From positions 64,507,665-64,571,664 of the forward strand of contig NC_065570.1 in the NCBI RefSeq assembly GCF_937616625.2: a DNA stretch of 64,000 nucleotides, in the 5' to 3' direction. Both the position numbers and the translations under genes were made by a program. Shown piece by piece: positions 35,301-46,171 of the stretch; position 1 is the stretch's first letter, and each line of letters opens with the position of its first letter. The notes below the pieces were generated by a model, which worked only from the letters and a program-made list of their open reading frames with translations, was not told where the DNA came from and did not search any database. The DNA comes from Mercurialis annua. Taxonomy: Eukaryota; Streptophyta; Magnoliopsida; Malpighiales; Euphorbiaceae.

Positions 35301-37521
35301 GCAAAGCAATTAAAGGTGACTATAATAATAATGGTAATGGAAATGACTTCACTTTGGACCAAATTGGAAGCTCAAGAATTGAATTTTCTGATCAGAAACA
35401 AAATCAATTTCAAGAAGTTAGTAATTTTCAAGATAGAGTTCCAAGAAAAAGTGGATTGCTTAAGTCTCCTTCGCCTATGAGAGATCCTAGGCATCCATCT
35501 CCCAAGGTATGTTTTTCGCCCTCATTATCATTGCATAATATTTCAACCACATGCGTTATACTGTTTTTATGATATATTGACCGTCTTATTCTTTTATTTA
35601 TACTAAATTTACTCTAGTAAATAGTTTTCGGCTTCACCCTAATTATCATTGCATAATATTTTAATTTTTTATTTGTTATTTTAGCCAAAAGAGCGACACG
35701 TGGAATTCGCGATAGACCCCTTACCAAAATCACTATCGAACGCAATTCTATCAGAAGAAACTAATATCCAACAACTCCAACCCAACAAGTTATCAGAAAA
35801 CATCATCAAATGTTTGAATTTCATATACATAAGGTTACTAAGAACATCAAGAGCAATGGAATTAGAAAAATCAGGTCCAATTTCTAGGTCATTACAAGCT
35901 TCATTAAGTTTCAGAACAGACACAAGTTCAAACTCCAAAACCAACCTAATTATGCTACAAAAGGAATCAAGACAGCAAGACCCATATGGCATTTTCAATT
36001 CTGAAGAATCTATTACAAGAGACATCGGTCCGTATAAGAACTTGGTTATTTTTACATCAAGCTCCATGGATCCTAAATGTATTTCAAGTTCCAGCTCTAT
36101 TCCCTTGTTGAAAAGATTAAGGTATGTTGTTATTAATATAACTATATAGCATTAAAAGTCTGAACGATACCAAATTTTAAATTTGATAATCAAACTTCAA
36201 TTTGTATTAGAGAATTTAGAGTGGTATTGATGAGTATGTGTTGTGAAATTGCAGGGTGTTGATGAACAATTTGGAGAGTGTGGACTTGAGATTCTTGACT
36301 TACCATCAGAAACTAGCTTTTTGGATCAACATGTACAATGCTTGTATCATGCATGTATATTATTGCAATTTTACGTCTTTTTATTTCTTTCATTTCAATT
36401 TTTTTCTTCTTCTTTTCAAATTATAACATTGCATCTATTCTTCATATGATTTCAGGGCTTTATCCAATATGGAGTGCCTTCTACTCCAGAAAAATTATTC
36501 ACTTTGATGAACAAGGTACTATAAATAAAAATTAATCACTACAAGAAAAAGCTAATTAACATTAAATTATAGTCGGTTCGGTTCGGTTGAATAAATTAAT
36601 ATCGGTACACATACATTTAACAATTCAATATTTTTTTAATCTTTTAGGCAACTCTGAACATTGGTGGCAACACAATAAATGCTCAGGCAATAGAGCAATA
36701 TATTTTGAGGAAACCAAATTCTTCTAACAAGGTGATTTATATTGACCTTAATTATCTAATTAAAGCTTAACTAGTTTTTTTTATTTGATAAACTAATAAT
36801 AATTCCTGAAACGAAATAAAAGAGTGAAAAGGATGAGAAAGAAGGTATAGTTCGGAAGCTTTATGGACTTGAATCTATGGATCCTAATGTCACATTTGCT
36901 CTTTGTTGCGGAACACGTTCTTCTCCTGCTGTAAGTCTTGCAAGTACTTCCTTTTTGAGATTCATAGGAGTGCTTAAATTTTTTGTCGTATATTAAATAT
37001 TTATCTTATATTTTAATTTATAACTAAATTTTTTGATTCGAATCAAAGTGGTGTAAAAAAATTAAGTTTATTTCAGACGATGACATATCTCGTCACCTTC
37101 TGGTATGATATGTCAACCGAATGAATCACATTCTAATTAAAATATAATATCATGTCGGTTTTTATATCAGTCATTATCTAATGTGATACCTTACATCTAA
37201 CATGTGCAGGTGAGAGTATACACAGGTGATAATGTTACGGGCGAGTTAGAGAAATCTAAGCTAGAGTACTTACAAGCATCAATTATAGTGACGACCACTA
37301 AAAGAATTGCATTTCCTCAACTTTTACTCAAAAATACGTTTGATTTTGCATTGGACACTAACTCCTTAGTGGAATGGGTTTGTCACCAATTGCCTACTTC
37401 TGGCTCTTTAAGAAAGTCAATTGTCGACTGCTTTAGGACCCAAAATAGTGGCAAAATCGCTACTATTTCTGTGGATAAATTACCATATGACTTTGAGTTT
37501 CAGTATCTTTTGGCAATTTAG
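32351..37521 (+). CDS. MIP1 leucine-zipper / DUF547 protein
   Basis: Ten exons: 32351-32407, 32649-32699, 32797-32913, 35039-35506, 35685-36121, 36255-36354, 36456-36515, 36648-36731, 36823-36930, 37210-37521. They join to 597 residues. The N-terminal half has coiled-coil segments (RKKISGQQKREALEREVSVL; LLAELAMVESEIIRLESQIS) typical of the ternary-complex-factor MIP1 leucine-zipper domain. The C-terminal half is a DUF547 domain: FWINMYNACIMHGFIQYGVP, LNIGGNTINAQAIEQYIL, VTFALCCGTRSSPAVRVYTG, with a terminal DFEFQYLLAI. The function of this plant family is poorly known; its members are thought to be scaffold-like. Intron 3 is large (2.1 kb) with a fold-back repeat. The exon 9 acceptor (AATAAAAG) lacks a pyrimidine tract, so that boundary is the least certain. 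No in-frame ATG lies just upstream of the chosen start. Confidence 0.88.
33790..34225. mobile_element. Fold-back repeat in DUF547 intron 3
   Basis: GGTGTCTCAACTTTTATTTC (about 33833) and its approximate complement GAAAAGTTGAGACACCTAAT (about 34196) face each other over about 400 bp, with further partial pairing. It is probably a decayed MITE; ends and duplication are not defined. Confidence 0.45.
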
Positions 37522-37709
37522 TCCCATTTTTTTTAATATTGTAATTGATGCTTTTACAAAATTTATTACAATGTATATAGAAACTTGGAGAGCGAGAATA
37601 AAGAATATACATAGTGTGAGTTTGTATTGGAATGAAAGTATTCATTATTATATTGTCTAACAAAATCTTCCTAATTCACATCTATATTGACTTGGATTTT
37701 TAATATCAT

Positions 37710-37950
37710 TTTCTTCTGGAGAAATTCTTAGGTAGACTCAGTCCACCACGTCATCCGTGTACTAAGCCTATCACATAATGACACGTCATTAAAATGATGG
37801 CAATCTTGTAATATTACTATTCAAAAGTGTAAATAAGCAATAAATGAATTTACAAGATTGCCATCATTTTAATGACGTGTCATTATGTGATAGGCTAGTT
37901 TATGGATGACGTGGTGGACTGAGTCTACCTAATAATCTCTCTTTCTTCTG
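37710..37950. mobile_element. TAGGTAGACT-type MITE with 9-bp duplication
   Basis: Element 37719-37941 (223 bp). The inverted arms are long and nearly perfect: TTAGGTAGACTCAGTCCACC on the left against GGTGGACTGAGTCTACCTAA on the right, then CACATAATGACACGTCATTA mirrored. The flanks carry a perfect 9-bp direct repeat TTTCTTCTG (37710-37718, 37942-37950). It is 190 bases after the DUF547 stop. The better-preserved arms make it younger than its relative in ABCG intron 2. Confidence 0.88.
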
Positions 37951-38212
37951 TGAAAAAGGTTGATCCACTTGTTTTGCTAATTGAGATGAAATGGATGCCC
38001 TATTTGGTACAAATTATCAGAGTCAAGATTTTGATTTTGATTTTTATCCTTTTATACATACTATTTTTTATAATTTTGAAAGTCAGCTTCGGAAAAAGTT
38101 ATTTGAGAATTATTCTGAAATCCAAATTTTGAAAAATTAACCTACTAAATGTTTTGGTGGATATGAAAGAAATCTCATATGCAATGCACGCCCACCACAT
38201 ATAAAACAAAGG

Positions 38213-38568
38213 GAAATTATGGGCTGAACATATAGTTTGACCCCTGAACTTGTACCTATTTACCGATCTAACCCCTAAACTTAACATCTCTCCTATCAAA
38301 CCTCTGAACTTGTTAAAAAATCTGGTTTGATTCCTGAATTTGATAAATACGTAAACATTAAACTCTTTTTGTCCACCTCGCACTTGTAACATTCTAAAAA
38401 AAATTGTATACGGAGGGGTTCAATGTTTTCGTATTTATCAAATTCAGGGGTTAAATCAGATTATTTAATAAGTTCAGAGGTTCGATAAAAGAGACGTGAA
38501 ATTTAGCAGTTAGATCGGTAAATGGGTACAAAATCAGGGGTCAAACTATGTATTAAGCCGTAATTATG
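38213..38568. mobile_element. Fold-back MITE related to the GGCTTAAT family
   Basis: Element 38222-38559 (338 bp) with ends GGCTGAACATATAGTTTGAC and GTCAAACTATGTATTAAGCC in inverted orientation and long inner arms (AACCTCTGAACTTGTTAAAA mirrored by TTAATAAGTTCAGAGGTT). It is flanked by a near-perfect 9-bp repeat, GAAATTATG and GTAATTATG. Confidence 0.8.
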
Positions 38569-41228
38569 CCCCATACCTTTTTTGACATTTAATAATGTTT
38601 ACATTTAATATCTAAAAATGTTAGACGATCTAATCTTGCTATTTTAAATTTTAGTACTGCCAACTTGTCCAATTATGTGGATGATGAGGTAGAATTAGAT
38701 TTTAAAAGGAAAAGATCTAATCCAAGTGTGAGTGCAGGCAATAAGGATGTTAGGTTAAGTTTTCATGCGACAAATATGATTGTTGATTAAAAAAAGTTAC
38801 AAACCGGCGGGTCTCGATATTCAGACCGGCCCAAAGATATGAGTTGTCTAAGTTGGAACTGTAAAGAAATGACCAGTCCTCATGCGATTAGACTCCTTCG
38901 TAATTTAAGCGAAACCACACGAGAAAATTTACATTTAATACCTAAAAATTTACAAAAATACGAAATAGATTTCCACTTTTTACGTACTGTATCAGAGATG
39001 TATTGATAATGTATTAAAAATATATCAAACATGTATTAAATATGTATTTTTTTTATAGTTAAAAGGAGTACGTAAATTATGTAAAGTTTTTTAATTTTTA
39101 GATAACATTGAATTTTTTGACTAAGTACATATTTTTATAAAATGAATGATTTTTTTAGCATAGTTTTGTAGTTATCCCAAAAAATAAAGCATCGAGACAC
39201 TAAAATATATATTTGTGACAGGATTTAATCATTGGCAAAATGATTTATCTGGCTTTAATTCAATTTAATTTATACATTTTTGAAAAAAATCCAATTGACT
39301 CTCACTTAAAATGGAGAATCAGCATGAAACAAAGCTTTTCTTAGTTCGACCTGTCGAATATTCAAAGCCACTATTCCGACTAATTCGACCTAGTCGTATT
39401 AAAATCGTTAAAACAATAAAACTATCCTAAAAAATTTCTAAAGTTGCTGGTTAGAACTGAGACCTCTAATTAAAGAGATGTCAATTCAACTTCAAGTATT
39501 AATAAAACGTTTTAGGTTCGTTTATGAATGTAATTGCATCCCCACTTCCATCATTATCAATAACTATTCATTTCCATGAAATAAAGCTTCCTCGTGTGGT
39601 TTTGCTTTGACTTCACAGAATTCTGACCAAATTGTGGGTCACTTGTTTTTGGGTGGTTTTGACTCTCCAACATGCAAATTGCAACCGGTGATTATAGAAC
39701 CAGATCGGACCGGACAATTCAACTGATTAAATTGGGACCGGTTAATTATCCAGTTTGAAAACACACAAAATTAGAGATAAGGTCCAACCCAATTGGACTA
39801 GATCCATTCGGATGAACTGAATCAAACCGGCAGTTGAACTGGATAAACCTCCAATAGAATCGAATTAATCTTCGGTTGAATCAAACATAGTGTTGTTAGA
39901 TACACAAAAACCGTCACTAGTTCTCTAATATTTTACTTTTTCAAAAATCTATATAACCGGTTCAACTGGTTAATCTGATAACTGGTGGTCTTACCGATTC
40001 GATTTTTAAAACACCCGTTACAACCACTTGGTGGAAAGTCTGCCTGCCTTTAATACTATTGGGCGCACCTAATGTTAATTTGGCGTCATAGGTTTTTGAC
40101 TTTTCCAAATTTTCTGGAGCGTGTGGTTCATACTTAATTTTGACCTTTTTATGTCAACTCAAACAAGTATGACTGCCAAGTGCCAATTCATGAAAGTCGC
40201 ACTTGAGAAAATTGTGTTTTTAGATGTACAATAAAAGTCATCTATATGCATATTAATTTTCATAGCATTTTTAGACACACCGCTTATTCAACAAATTAAC
40301 AAAATCAAAGCAACCAATGTAATATCTACTTATTAAAATTTGTAAAAATTTGAATCTAAACCGCCATTTATGCACTCCCTATTACCTTCCAATGTATAGA
40401 AAGACATTTTTTTTTGTCGGAAAATCTAAAAGACTTCATTTAAAGGGGAAACGACTTACAAAAGTCTCGAGTCTATTGATGAACGTTTTTTTAGGATAGT
40501 AATTTTCACTGGTGTCTGAACTTTTGTATCTTTTTCATCAAGGTTTTTCTTTTAATTTATAACCTCAAAATTCTTAACTTTTGCAACTTATAAATTCTAA
40601 AAGTTAAGAATTAAAGTTGCAAAATACACGATCAAAGTAAATGATAAAACGAAAAAAAAAGTTATAGTGCATTTTGAAACTTTTCAGTCAAAAGTTAAGG
40701 CAGTGTGGTGAAAACTACCCATCAATTTGTTTCACATAATTAAACTCAATAACAAAATAACGCCGACTTTTACAGGCAAACCAACACAAATACCATTTTT
40801 GATTATCCAACAATTAAATAATAACAAATGCCAAACTCGCAGCCAATTAATTCCATTGAATAATGTGAAATGAAATACGATTATATTTTCATCCACAAGC
40901 AGCCATAACAAATTATATAATATTAAGAACAACAACATAAGTCTCTTTCTTAGAATATAAATTTTAAAAGTTGGCATGCTAAAATAATTAGTTTCACAAT
41001 TTACATTAGTCAATTTATTCCTACTCCTGTCCTCTCATGCACCTCATTAGTTTAATCAAAAATCAAATCTTCCACTCCTATCACATCAACATAAAAGTTT
41101 CAAAAACAATTTTACAAATTTGAGTTATTAAAATTTAATTAATTTAAATGTTACACATTTAATGATGTAATCTATTTAAGATTTTTTTTTCAAAAAAAAA
41201 TAGTTAGAGAAAAGCCTCAATTTTTGCA
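38569..41228. other. Gene-free stretch between DUF547 and kinase genes
   Basis: AT-rich with a GTATTGATAATGTATTAAAA patch (about 38995-39045) and an ACCGG/CCGGTT-rich repeat at 39680-40020 (CCGGTTCAACTGGTTAATC). A fold-back-like pair lies at about 40495-40710 (TTTTCACTGGTGTCTGAAC facing GTGGTGAAAACTACC). The last few hundred bases are the 3' side of the kinase gene. No coding frame is supported. Confidence 0.45.
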
Positions 41229-42572
41229 TCATCTAGGTGCTAAAGAGACAGAAATCTGATCAGATACACTGACCAATTGATCAGACCAGCTTCTAGAACT
41301 CAAATACAATTTCGAAATCTTACCCGCCACGCGTCCCATATCGGGCCGTTCATCAGCATCCACGCGTACACACTCGATTGCTAAACGTGTCAGCTTCTCT
41401 GCCACGTCAACCGGATACGAATCTTTCAATCTCCTATCCATCCACCTCCTTACCCTCCCCTGCCTCTCTTCAGCGTCACCGCCTTGAACGGCGGCTCTCG
41501 CAGTCTCAATAACCGACGTCCGTACAACGTGACCACTGCTCTTATCAAATTTGAACTTCAAAGGCTCTTCACCGGATAATAACTCTAAAATCACCACTCC
41601 GAAAGCGTACACGTCAGCTTTCTGACTAGCGATGCCGGTGGTTTGATACTCCGGCGACATGTAGCCTCTCACTCCTTCGAATTGCGTATCTCCACTGGTT
41701 AATCTCTTCAATTTACTATCATCCTTTACTTCTCCTTCTTCTTCTTCGCTGTTCAATTCAGTTATTTCAGTAATTTTACTTTTACCTTTTTCAGAAACAG
41801 CGTCGTTTACTAATTCCCCGCATAACTGTGCAGCTCCGAAATGGCAGATTTTACCATGGAACTCCGGTTCGGTTACAATTATAGCACTGCTCTTGATATG
41901 ATTATGAACCAGCGTTAGATTTAATCCGGTTTTATGGTGGATATAATCAAGTCCGTGAGCTAAATCCGCCGCGATCTGCATTCTCGACGTCCACGCCGAC
42001 AGTACGGTGAAATGCGGATTTCTAGGGTTTCGTAAACAATCGGCGAGATTAGCTCCGTTTGTAAACTCATAAACAAGATAAATATGTTCTCCGGCGATAC
42101 AAACGCCTAACAATTTGATCACACTCGTATGATGGCTTCGGCAAAGGATCGAGAGTCTTTCTTTCAGCCGTGACATTTCAATTTTTCGCCGGCATTTTCG
42201 CTGGAATACGACTGTTTCCGCGTTCCGGAGAGAGCAGCGCCAGCAGGTGGTGGTGGAGGACGAAGAGTAACGTTTGGCGAGGAAGTTGTTTGTGGCGGCG
42301 CGAATTTCGGAGATGTCGTATATGTTAGGGCTTTGCGCGATGGATTCGCGGAGGCTGGAGAGAGAGGTGCGGCTCGAGAGAGTGGAAGAGGATGTTGTTG
42401 TGTAGTAGCCGCTTGTGGTGGCGGCGCTGGAGGTTGAGGGAGCTGATGCGGCGGAGTTGTAGGTGGAGGTTGGGAGGGGAGAACGAGTTGAACGAGTTCG
42501 TGGTGATTGAGTCGGGCGAGGTGTAGATGAGTTGGGATCAGACACGTTAACTGCCATTTTGGTTTTGCACAT
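41229..42572 (-). CDS. LysM-RLK-related cytoplasmic kinase, predicted pseudokinase
   Basis: Intronless, 447 residues, no signal peptide or membrane helix. A Ser/Thr/Pro-rich N-terminus (1-75) is followed by YDISEIRAATNNF (85-97) and a protein-kinase fold resembling LysM receptor-like kinases. The glycine-rich loop is absent (RYSSSSTTTCWRC instead). The VAIK-type lysine is present (FQRK, Lys126). The catalytic loop reads HNHIKSSA (223-230) instead of HRDLKxxN, and the metal-binding DFG reads HFG (244-246). Both catalytic aspartates and the Asn are therefore missing. MSPEY, DVYAFGVVILELLSG and the DERPDM region are intact, so the fold should be kept. It is expected to act as a scaffold or allosteric partner in receptor signalling rather than as an enzyme. 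A TTAAATACT TATA-like word lies about 75 bases upstream. The high GC content compared with its surroundings is normal for a plant exon. Confidence 0.9.
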   Translation of the reverse strand: MCKTKMAVNVSDPNSSTPRPTQSPRTRSTRSPLPTSTYNSAASAPSTSSAATTSGYYTTTSSSTLSSRTSLSSLRESIAQSPNIYDISEIRAATNNFLAKRYSSSSTTTCWRCSLRNAETVVFQRKCRRKIEMSRLKERLSILCRSHHTSVIKLLGVCIAGEHIYLVYEFTNGANLADCLRNPRNPHFTVLSAWTSRMQIAADLAHGLDYIHHKTGLNLTLVHNHIKSSAIIVTEPEFHGKICHFGAAQLCGELVNDAVSEKGKSKITEITELNSEEEEGEVKDDSKLKRLTSGDTQFEGVRGYMSPEYQTTGIASQKADVYAFGVVILELLSGEEPLKFKFDKSSGHVVRTSVIETARAAVQGGDAEERQGRVRRWMDRRLKDSYPVDVAEKLTRLAIECVRVDADERPDMGRVAGKISKLYLSSRSWSDQLVSVSDQISVSLAPR

Positions 42573-43033
42573 AAGAGAAATAAAATGAATTAATGGATGA
42601 AAAGATTAGGAATTAATGTTTTAGTTGCAGAGAATTGAGGAAGATGAAGTATTTAAGCAAGATCATGTTTGGTGAGTTAACACGGTCTCGTCACTTTACC
42701 CTGGAATATTACACTTTTCTAACTAATATTTTTGATACTTTTTGTTTATTTAAGCACAATATGAATATTCTAAAAAAAAAGCACAATATGAATTGAGTTT
42801 TTGAAGTTTATAGATTTTTATTAAATTTATGGATTTTAAATATATAAAATGTAAAATATATGAATTTGAAGATTTTATTATTTTAATTAAATATGAAATT
42901 ATTAAAATATATTTAAATTTATCCATCATTCGTATACAACCATAAATTTCAATTTATTTCACTTGGGAGGTGCATTTTATCAATAAAGTATAGCTAAAAT
43001 GTATGTACATTGAAAAATATTCTGTTAAAGTTA

Positions 43034-43701
43034 TAGAATCAATGCTTAATTACTTAAAAAACCCTCACCTTTAGTTTTGTTTTCGTTTATACCCTGATCT
43101 AAGAAAATTGTCAAATACTCATGACCTTGTCTTTATATTTCACCTCTACCCCAAATTTAAAAAAAAAGATGATTTATTAAAAACAATTAAATATAAGGGT
43201 TATTTTATACCTTTTTCTAATAAAAAAATTACAAACAAATACTTCATCTTTAAAAACGTTCAAATAAGTCCTAAAATTGATTATTTTTTTAATTTAAATA
43301 AAGTAAAATAAATAAAATATTTTTTAATTACAACCTACAATCATACGCCAATTTAAAAAAACCGCTAATATTATTCCCTATTATTTATTAATAAAAAAAA
43401 ATTCGATTTTCGAAACGAACGCCGGGAAAGGAGGAACAACTGCTCCTCCTTGGAAGGAGGACGGCGGTTCCTCTTTCCACGGAAGGAGGACGGTGGCGGT
43501 GGATGGAATTTTTTTTTTACTAAAAATGAAGGACTATTTTAAACTTTTTTCAAATGAAAAAAGGTAAATTTAATACCTCGAGGGTAGAGGTGAAACATAA
43601 AGACAAGGTCATGAGTATATGTGACAATTTTCCTAGGTCATGGTATAAACGAAAAAAAAGTTAAAGGTGAGGGTTTTTTAAGTAATTAAGCCTAGAATCA
43701 A
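43034..43701. mobile_element. Mutator-like fold-back MITE, GGCTTAAT family, copy 3
   Basis: Element 43043-43692 (650 bp) with ends TGCTTAATTACTTAAAAAAC and GTTTTTTAAGTAATTAAGCC, long arms (TTTATACCCTGATCTA mirrored by TAGGTCATGGTATAAA), and a perfect 9-bp direct repeat TAGAATCAA (43034-43042, 43693-43701). The centre carries a GC-rich block with GGAAGGAGGACGG repeated (about 43458-43500), unlike the AT-rich arms. The open frame at 43108-43311 lies within the left arm and is not a gene. Confidence 0.88.
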
Positions 43702-43860
43702 ATGCTTCTACAAGCATTAAAGACTTTTCTTCTTTAAATGATCAAAATAATAATAAGAATATAAAATTTTATTACTTTTTCGTCCAAATAATTAATTTTA
43801 TTTAATACATATATTTTATTTATTTAAAATCACGTATCCAAATCAAGAATAAAAAAAGAT

Positions 43861-43972
43861 ACCTTCAATAGCCATGAGGATTATCAAGGGAGTACATTTT
43901 TAGAGTTTGTATTTGGCTTTGGTTTTGGAGAAATTAGGGTACCTTCAATAGCCATGGGGGTTATCAAGGGAG
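43861..43972. repeat. 80-bp direct repeat upstream of the RNase H relic
   Basis: ACCTTCAATAGCCATGAGGA at 43861 recurs as ACCTTCAATAGCCATGGGGG at 43941; TTATCAAGGGAG follows both. The period is 80. It precedes the RNase H relic and may be part of the same retroelement remnant. Confidence 0.7.
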
Positions 43973-44069
43973 CAAAATGGATGATATTATTTGCTGAGTT
44001 TTTCGTATTCAGAAAGCAAAGGAGCTAGTAGATGGCCATTCAAAAGCTGAACATAGCAAGAACACGGTC

Positions 44070-44606
44070 ATGATCAGTTGGAGTCAAGTTGACACTGATG
44101 GAGCTTATAATGCAACTTCTGGCATAGGTAGAGCTGGTGGGATTATCAGGGATTCTCAAGGGCAGTGGATTAGTAGTTTTGCTATGACAATTGGAAAGTC
44201 CTCGATTCTAGGGGCTAAGCTTTGGGGAGTTCACAATGGTCTTCGGCAGAGCTGGGAATTAGGTTTCAGAAGGATCATTTCTGAGACTGACAAATTTGGA
44301 TGTGGTTCGAAAGGTTGGAGACTCGTCGCTGGCTGTCAGTTCTTCTGCAATTTTGCATGCCGTTCGTGCCCTTCTTTCAAGGCAATGGCTGGTTCAAGTC
44401 ATGTGTATCGCAAGGCCAATTTCGATGCTGATTTCTTAGCTTCATCCAATCCTGAGCATGAGATTGGCTATAAGGTTCATTCTGATATTTCTGCTATTTT
44501 GCAAGCTTGGCTGATATATGATCTTCATGGAACTTCTTATGTTAGAGATGTTGTTTTAAGTAGTTTTAGGTCTTCTCCTCCTCATTTGTATCAAAAGAAA
44601 GAATAA
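44070..44606 (+). pseudogene. RNase H domain relic of a LINE-type retrotransposon
   Basis: The 178-residue frame starts with an RNase H fold: VDTDGAYNATSGIGRAGGIIRDSQGQW, then KLWGVHNGLRQSWELGFRRIISETD. This is the domain found at the 3' end of plant non-LTR retrotransposon ORF2 and in related genomic relics. The first and third acidic residues (DTDG and ETD) are kept, but the usual Glu of AELW is Lys (AKLW). After ETD the frame becomes unlike the family (KFGCGSKGW), then recovers HVYRKANFDADFLAS, the expected HVYREAN..ADFLA end. This suggests compensating frame changes. No reverse transcriptase or poly-A tail is visible. Probably non-functional, though the long open frame is notable. Confidence 0.75.
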
Positions 44607-44966
44607 ATATCGTCTCTCTAAGTGAGCTTATTTGAATAAGAGTCGCAAAAATTAAAAAGTTCATTTATTTTAAAAAGTTTTCAGTTTTTTGTTTGTAAAT
44701 TTGCCCACTCTGAGTTAATTGATATTTGCTTGAAATTTTGTTGATATTAGGAGGTCCAATAAAAAGAACAATATTTTCCTGCAACTTAGGTTGCAGGAAA
44801 CTCCTGCTATCTTTATGTGGCAACCTTAGAATGCTTCAATTGCTTAACATATTTGGCCAAAAAAGTTACAATTTAATTCTTATATTTCATTGAAAATCAT
44901 GTATTAACTATGAAACTTATTTATTTTTGTTATTTATTTATTTCTCTAAGTAATTTCTTCTCAAAT

Positions 44967-44969
<3 letters not shown>

Positions 44970-45017
<48 letters not shown>
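44970..45017. repeat. TA microsatellite
   Basis: About 24 uninterrupted TA units inside the fold-back element 44766-45702. Confidence 0.9.
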
Positions 45018-45020
<3 letters not shown>

Positions 45021-45356
45021 TTATATAATAAAAATTTACATTCTAAAAGAAATTTACTTTTCTAAATTATTTTATTTTGATAATTAAAAATTAATACTGT
45101 AACAATTATATAAGAAATTCATTTAATTGTAAGTGCACTTACCATCATTATGTAAAATACAAAATACAAAATATATGAGATAATGTATTATTTAGAGATT
45201 TTTAATTAGTAAAAGTCATTAATAGTTTAAATTAAAAAAAACTTTCTTTTACTTATATAATTTAATAATATTTATTATTTCATTTATCTGATCTATTCAT
45301 CAAATATGAATTAAATTTCTTTTAAAACACTAACACAAGTAAATTTTTATTATATA

Positions 45357-45398
<42 letters not shown>
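45357..45398. repeat. CA then TA compound microsatellite
   Basis: About 11 AC units run straight into about 9 AT units, inside the same fold-back element. Confidence 0.9.
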
Positions 45399-45767
45399 CA
45401 TTTGAGAAGAAATTATTTAAATAAATAAAGTTAGCACTAAGATCTAACAAATAGCATAATTGAAAGACTAAAGATTAAAGAGTAAAGAGTAAAATTTTAA
45501 ATTTATAAAATATGAACATGATAATGATATTTGAAAAGGATAAATAAAAAAAAGTTTTTGTTAACATATGATTTTCAATAAACTACAGGAATTGAACTGT
45601 AACTTTTTTGCGAAATGTGTTAAGCAATTGTAGCTGCCTAGGGCTGCCACGTATAAAGATAGCAGGAGTTCCTGTAATCTCAGTTGTAGGAAAATATTGT
45701 TCCAATAAAAATATTATGAATGTCATTTAAAATCAGAACAAATAAACATGACAATTGGTATTTTTGG

Positions 45768-45966
45768 AAATAAGACATTTATGGCCAGTGAGGCCTAGCC
45801 CAAGTGGCTAAGGCGCTCCAGTGCATTCCTGAGATCTCGGTTTCGAGTCTCAGTAGAGCCAGTGTTTAAAGCCGAATGAAAAATGGAACTTTAACTACTA
45901 ACCACTAACTACTAACGTAACTAGATTCTATCACAGTAAAAAAAAAGACATTATGGGCCCTCATTA
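45768..45966 (+). mobile_element. tRNA-derived SINE (family 1)
   Basis: Contains box A-like GGCCTAGCCCAAGTGGCTAA and box B-like CGGTTTCGAGTCTC, then AACTACTAACCACTAACTAC and an A tail near 45940. It is flanked by an imperfect direct repeat, AAGACATTTATGGCC and AAGACATTATGGGCC. It belongs to the same family as 1398-1535. The acceptor stem of a true tRNA cannot form. Confidence 0.75.
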
Positions 45967-46171
45967 GAGACATGATGATTGGGCAGATCTGGTATCAATC
46001 GCGTTTAAATATTAGATAATAAAAACAATTATACAATAATTTCAAATTATTAAATCATCATTTGTACTTCAATTAATTTGTTGACACTTGACATGATCTT
46101 TTATCTGACATATATTTGCAAATAAAATAGAGGTTTATGAACAAATGTTCTCTCTGCCTGCATACTAATTA

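Larger units (their letters stand above)
44757..45711. mobile_element. 937-bp fold-back element with perfect 9-bp duplication
   Basis: Element 44766-45702. Inverted ends GAACAATATTTTCCTGC and GTAGGAAAATATTGTTC continue as arms of about 165 bp (GAAACTCCTGCTATCTTTAT against ATAAAGATAGCAGGAGTTCC; CAATTGCTTAACA against TGTTAAGCAATTG). A 9-bp direct repeat CAATAAAAA flanks it (44757-44765, 45703-45711). It is non-coding, with TA and CA microsatellites inside. This is a Mutator-like MITE of a different family from the GGCTTAAT group. Confidence 0.9.

Noticed and set aside
35681..36067. 128-codon minus-strand open frame
   Set aside because: It is antisense to exon 5 of the DUF547 gene, whose plus-strand frame matches neighbours and splice phases.
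43108..43311. 67-codon open frame
   Set aside because: It sits in the left arm of a non-coding fold-back MITE with low-complexity Lys/Phe composition.
45788..45860. Possible tRNA gene
   Set aside because: Box A and box B are present, but the 5' and 3' ends do not pair as an acceptor stem, and an A tail and flanking duplication follow; a SINE explains it.
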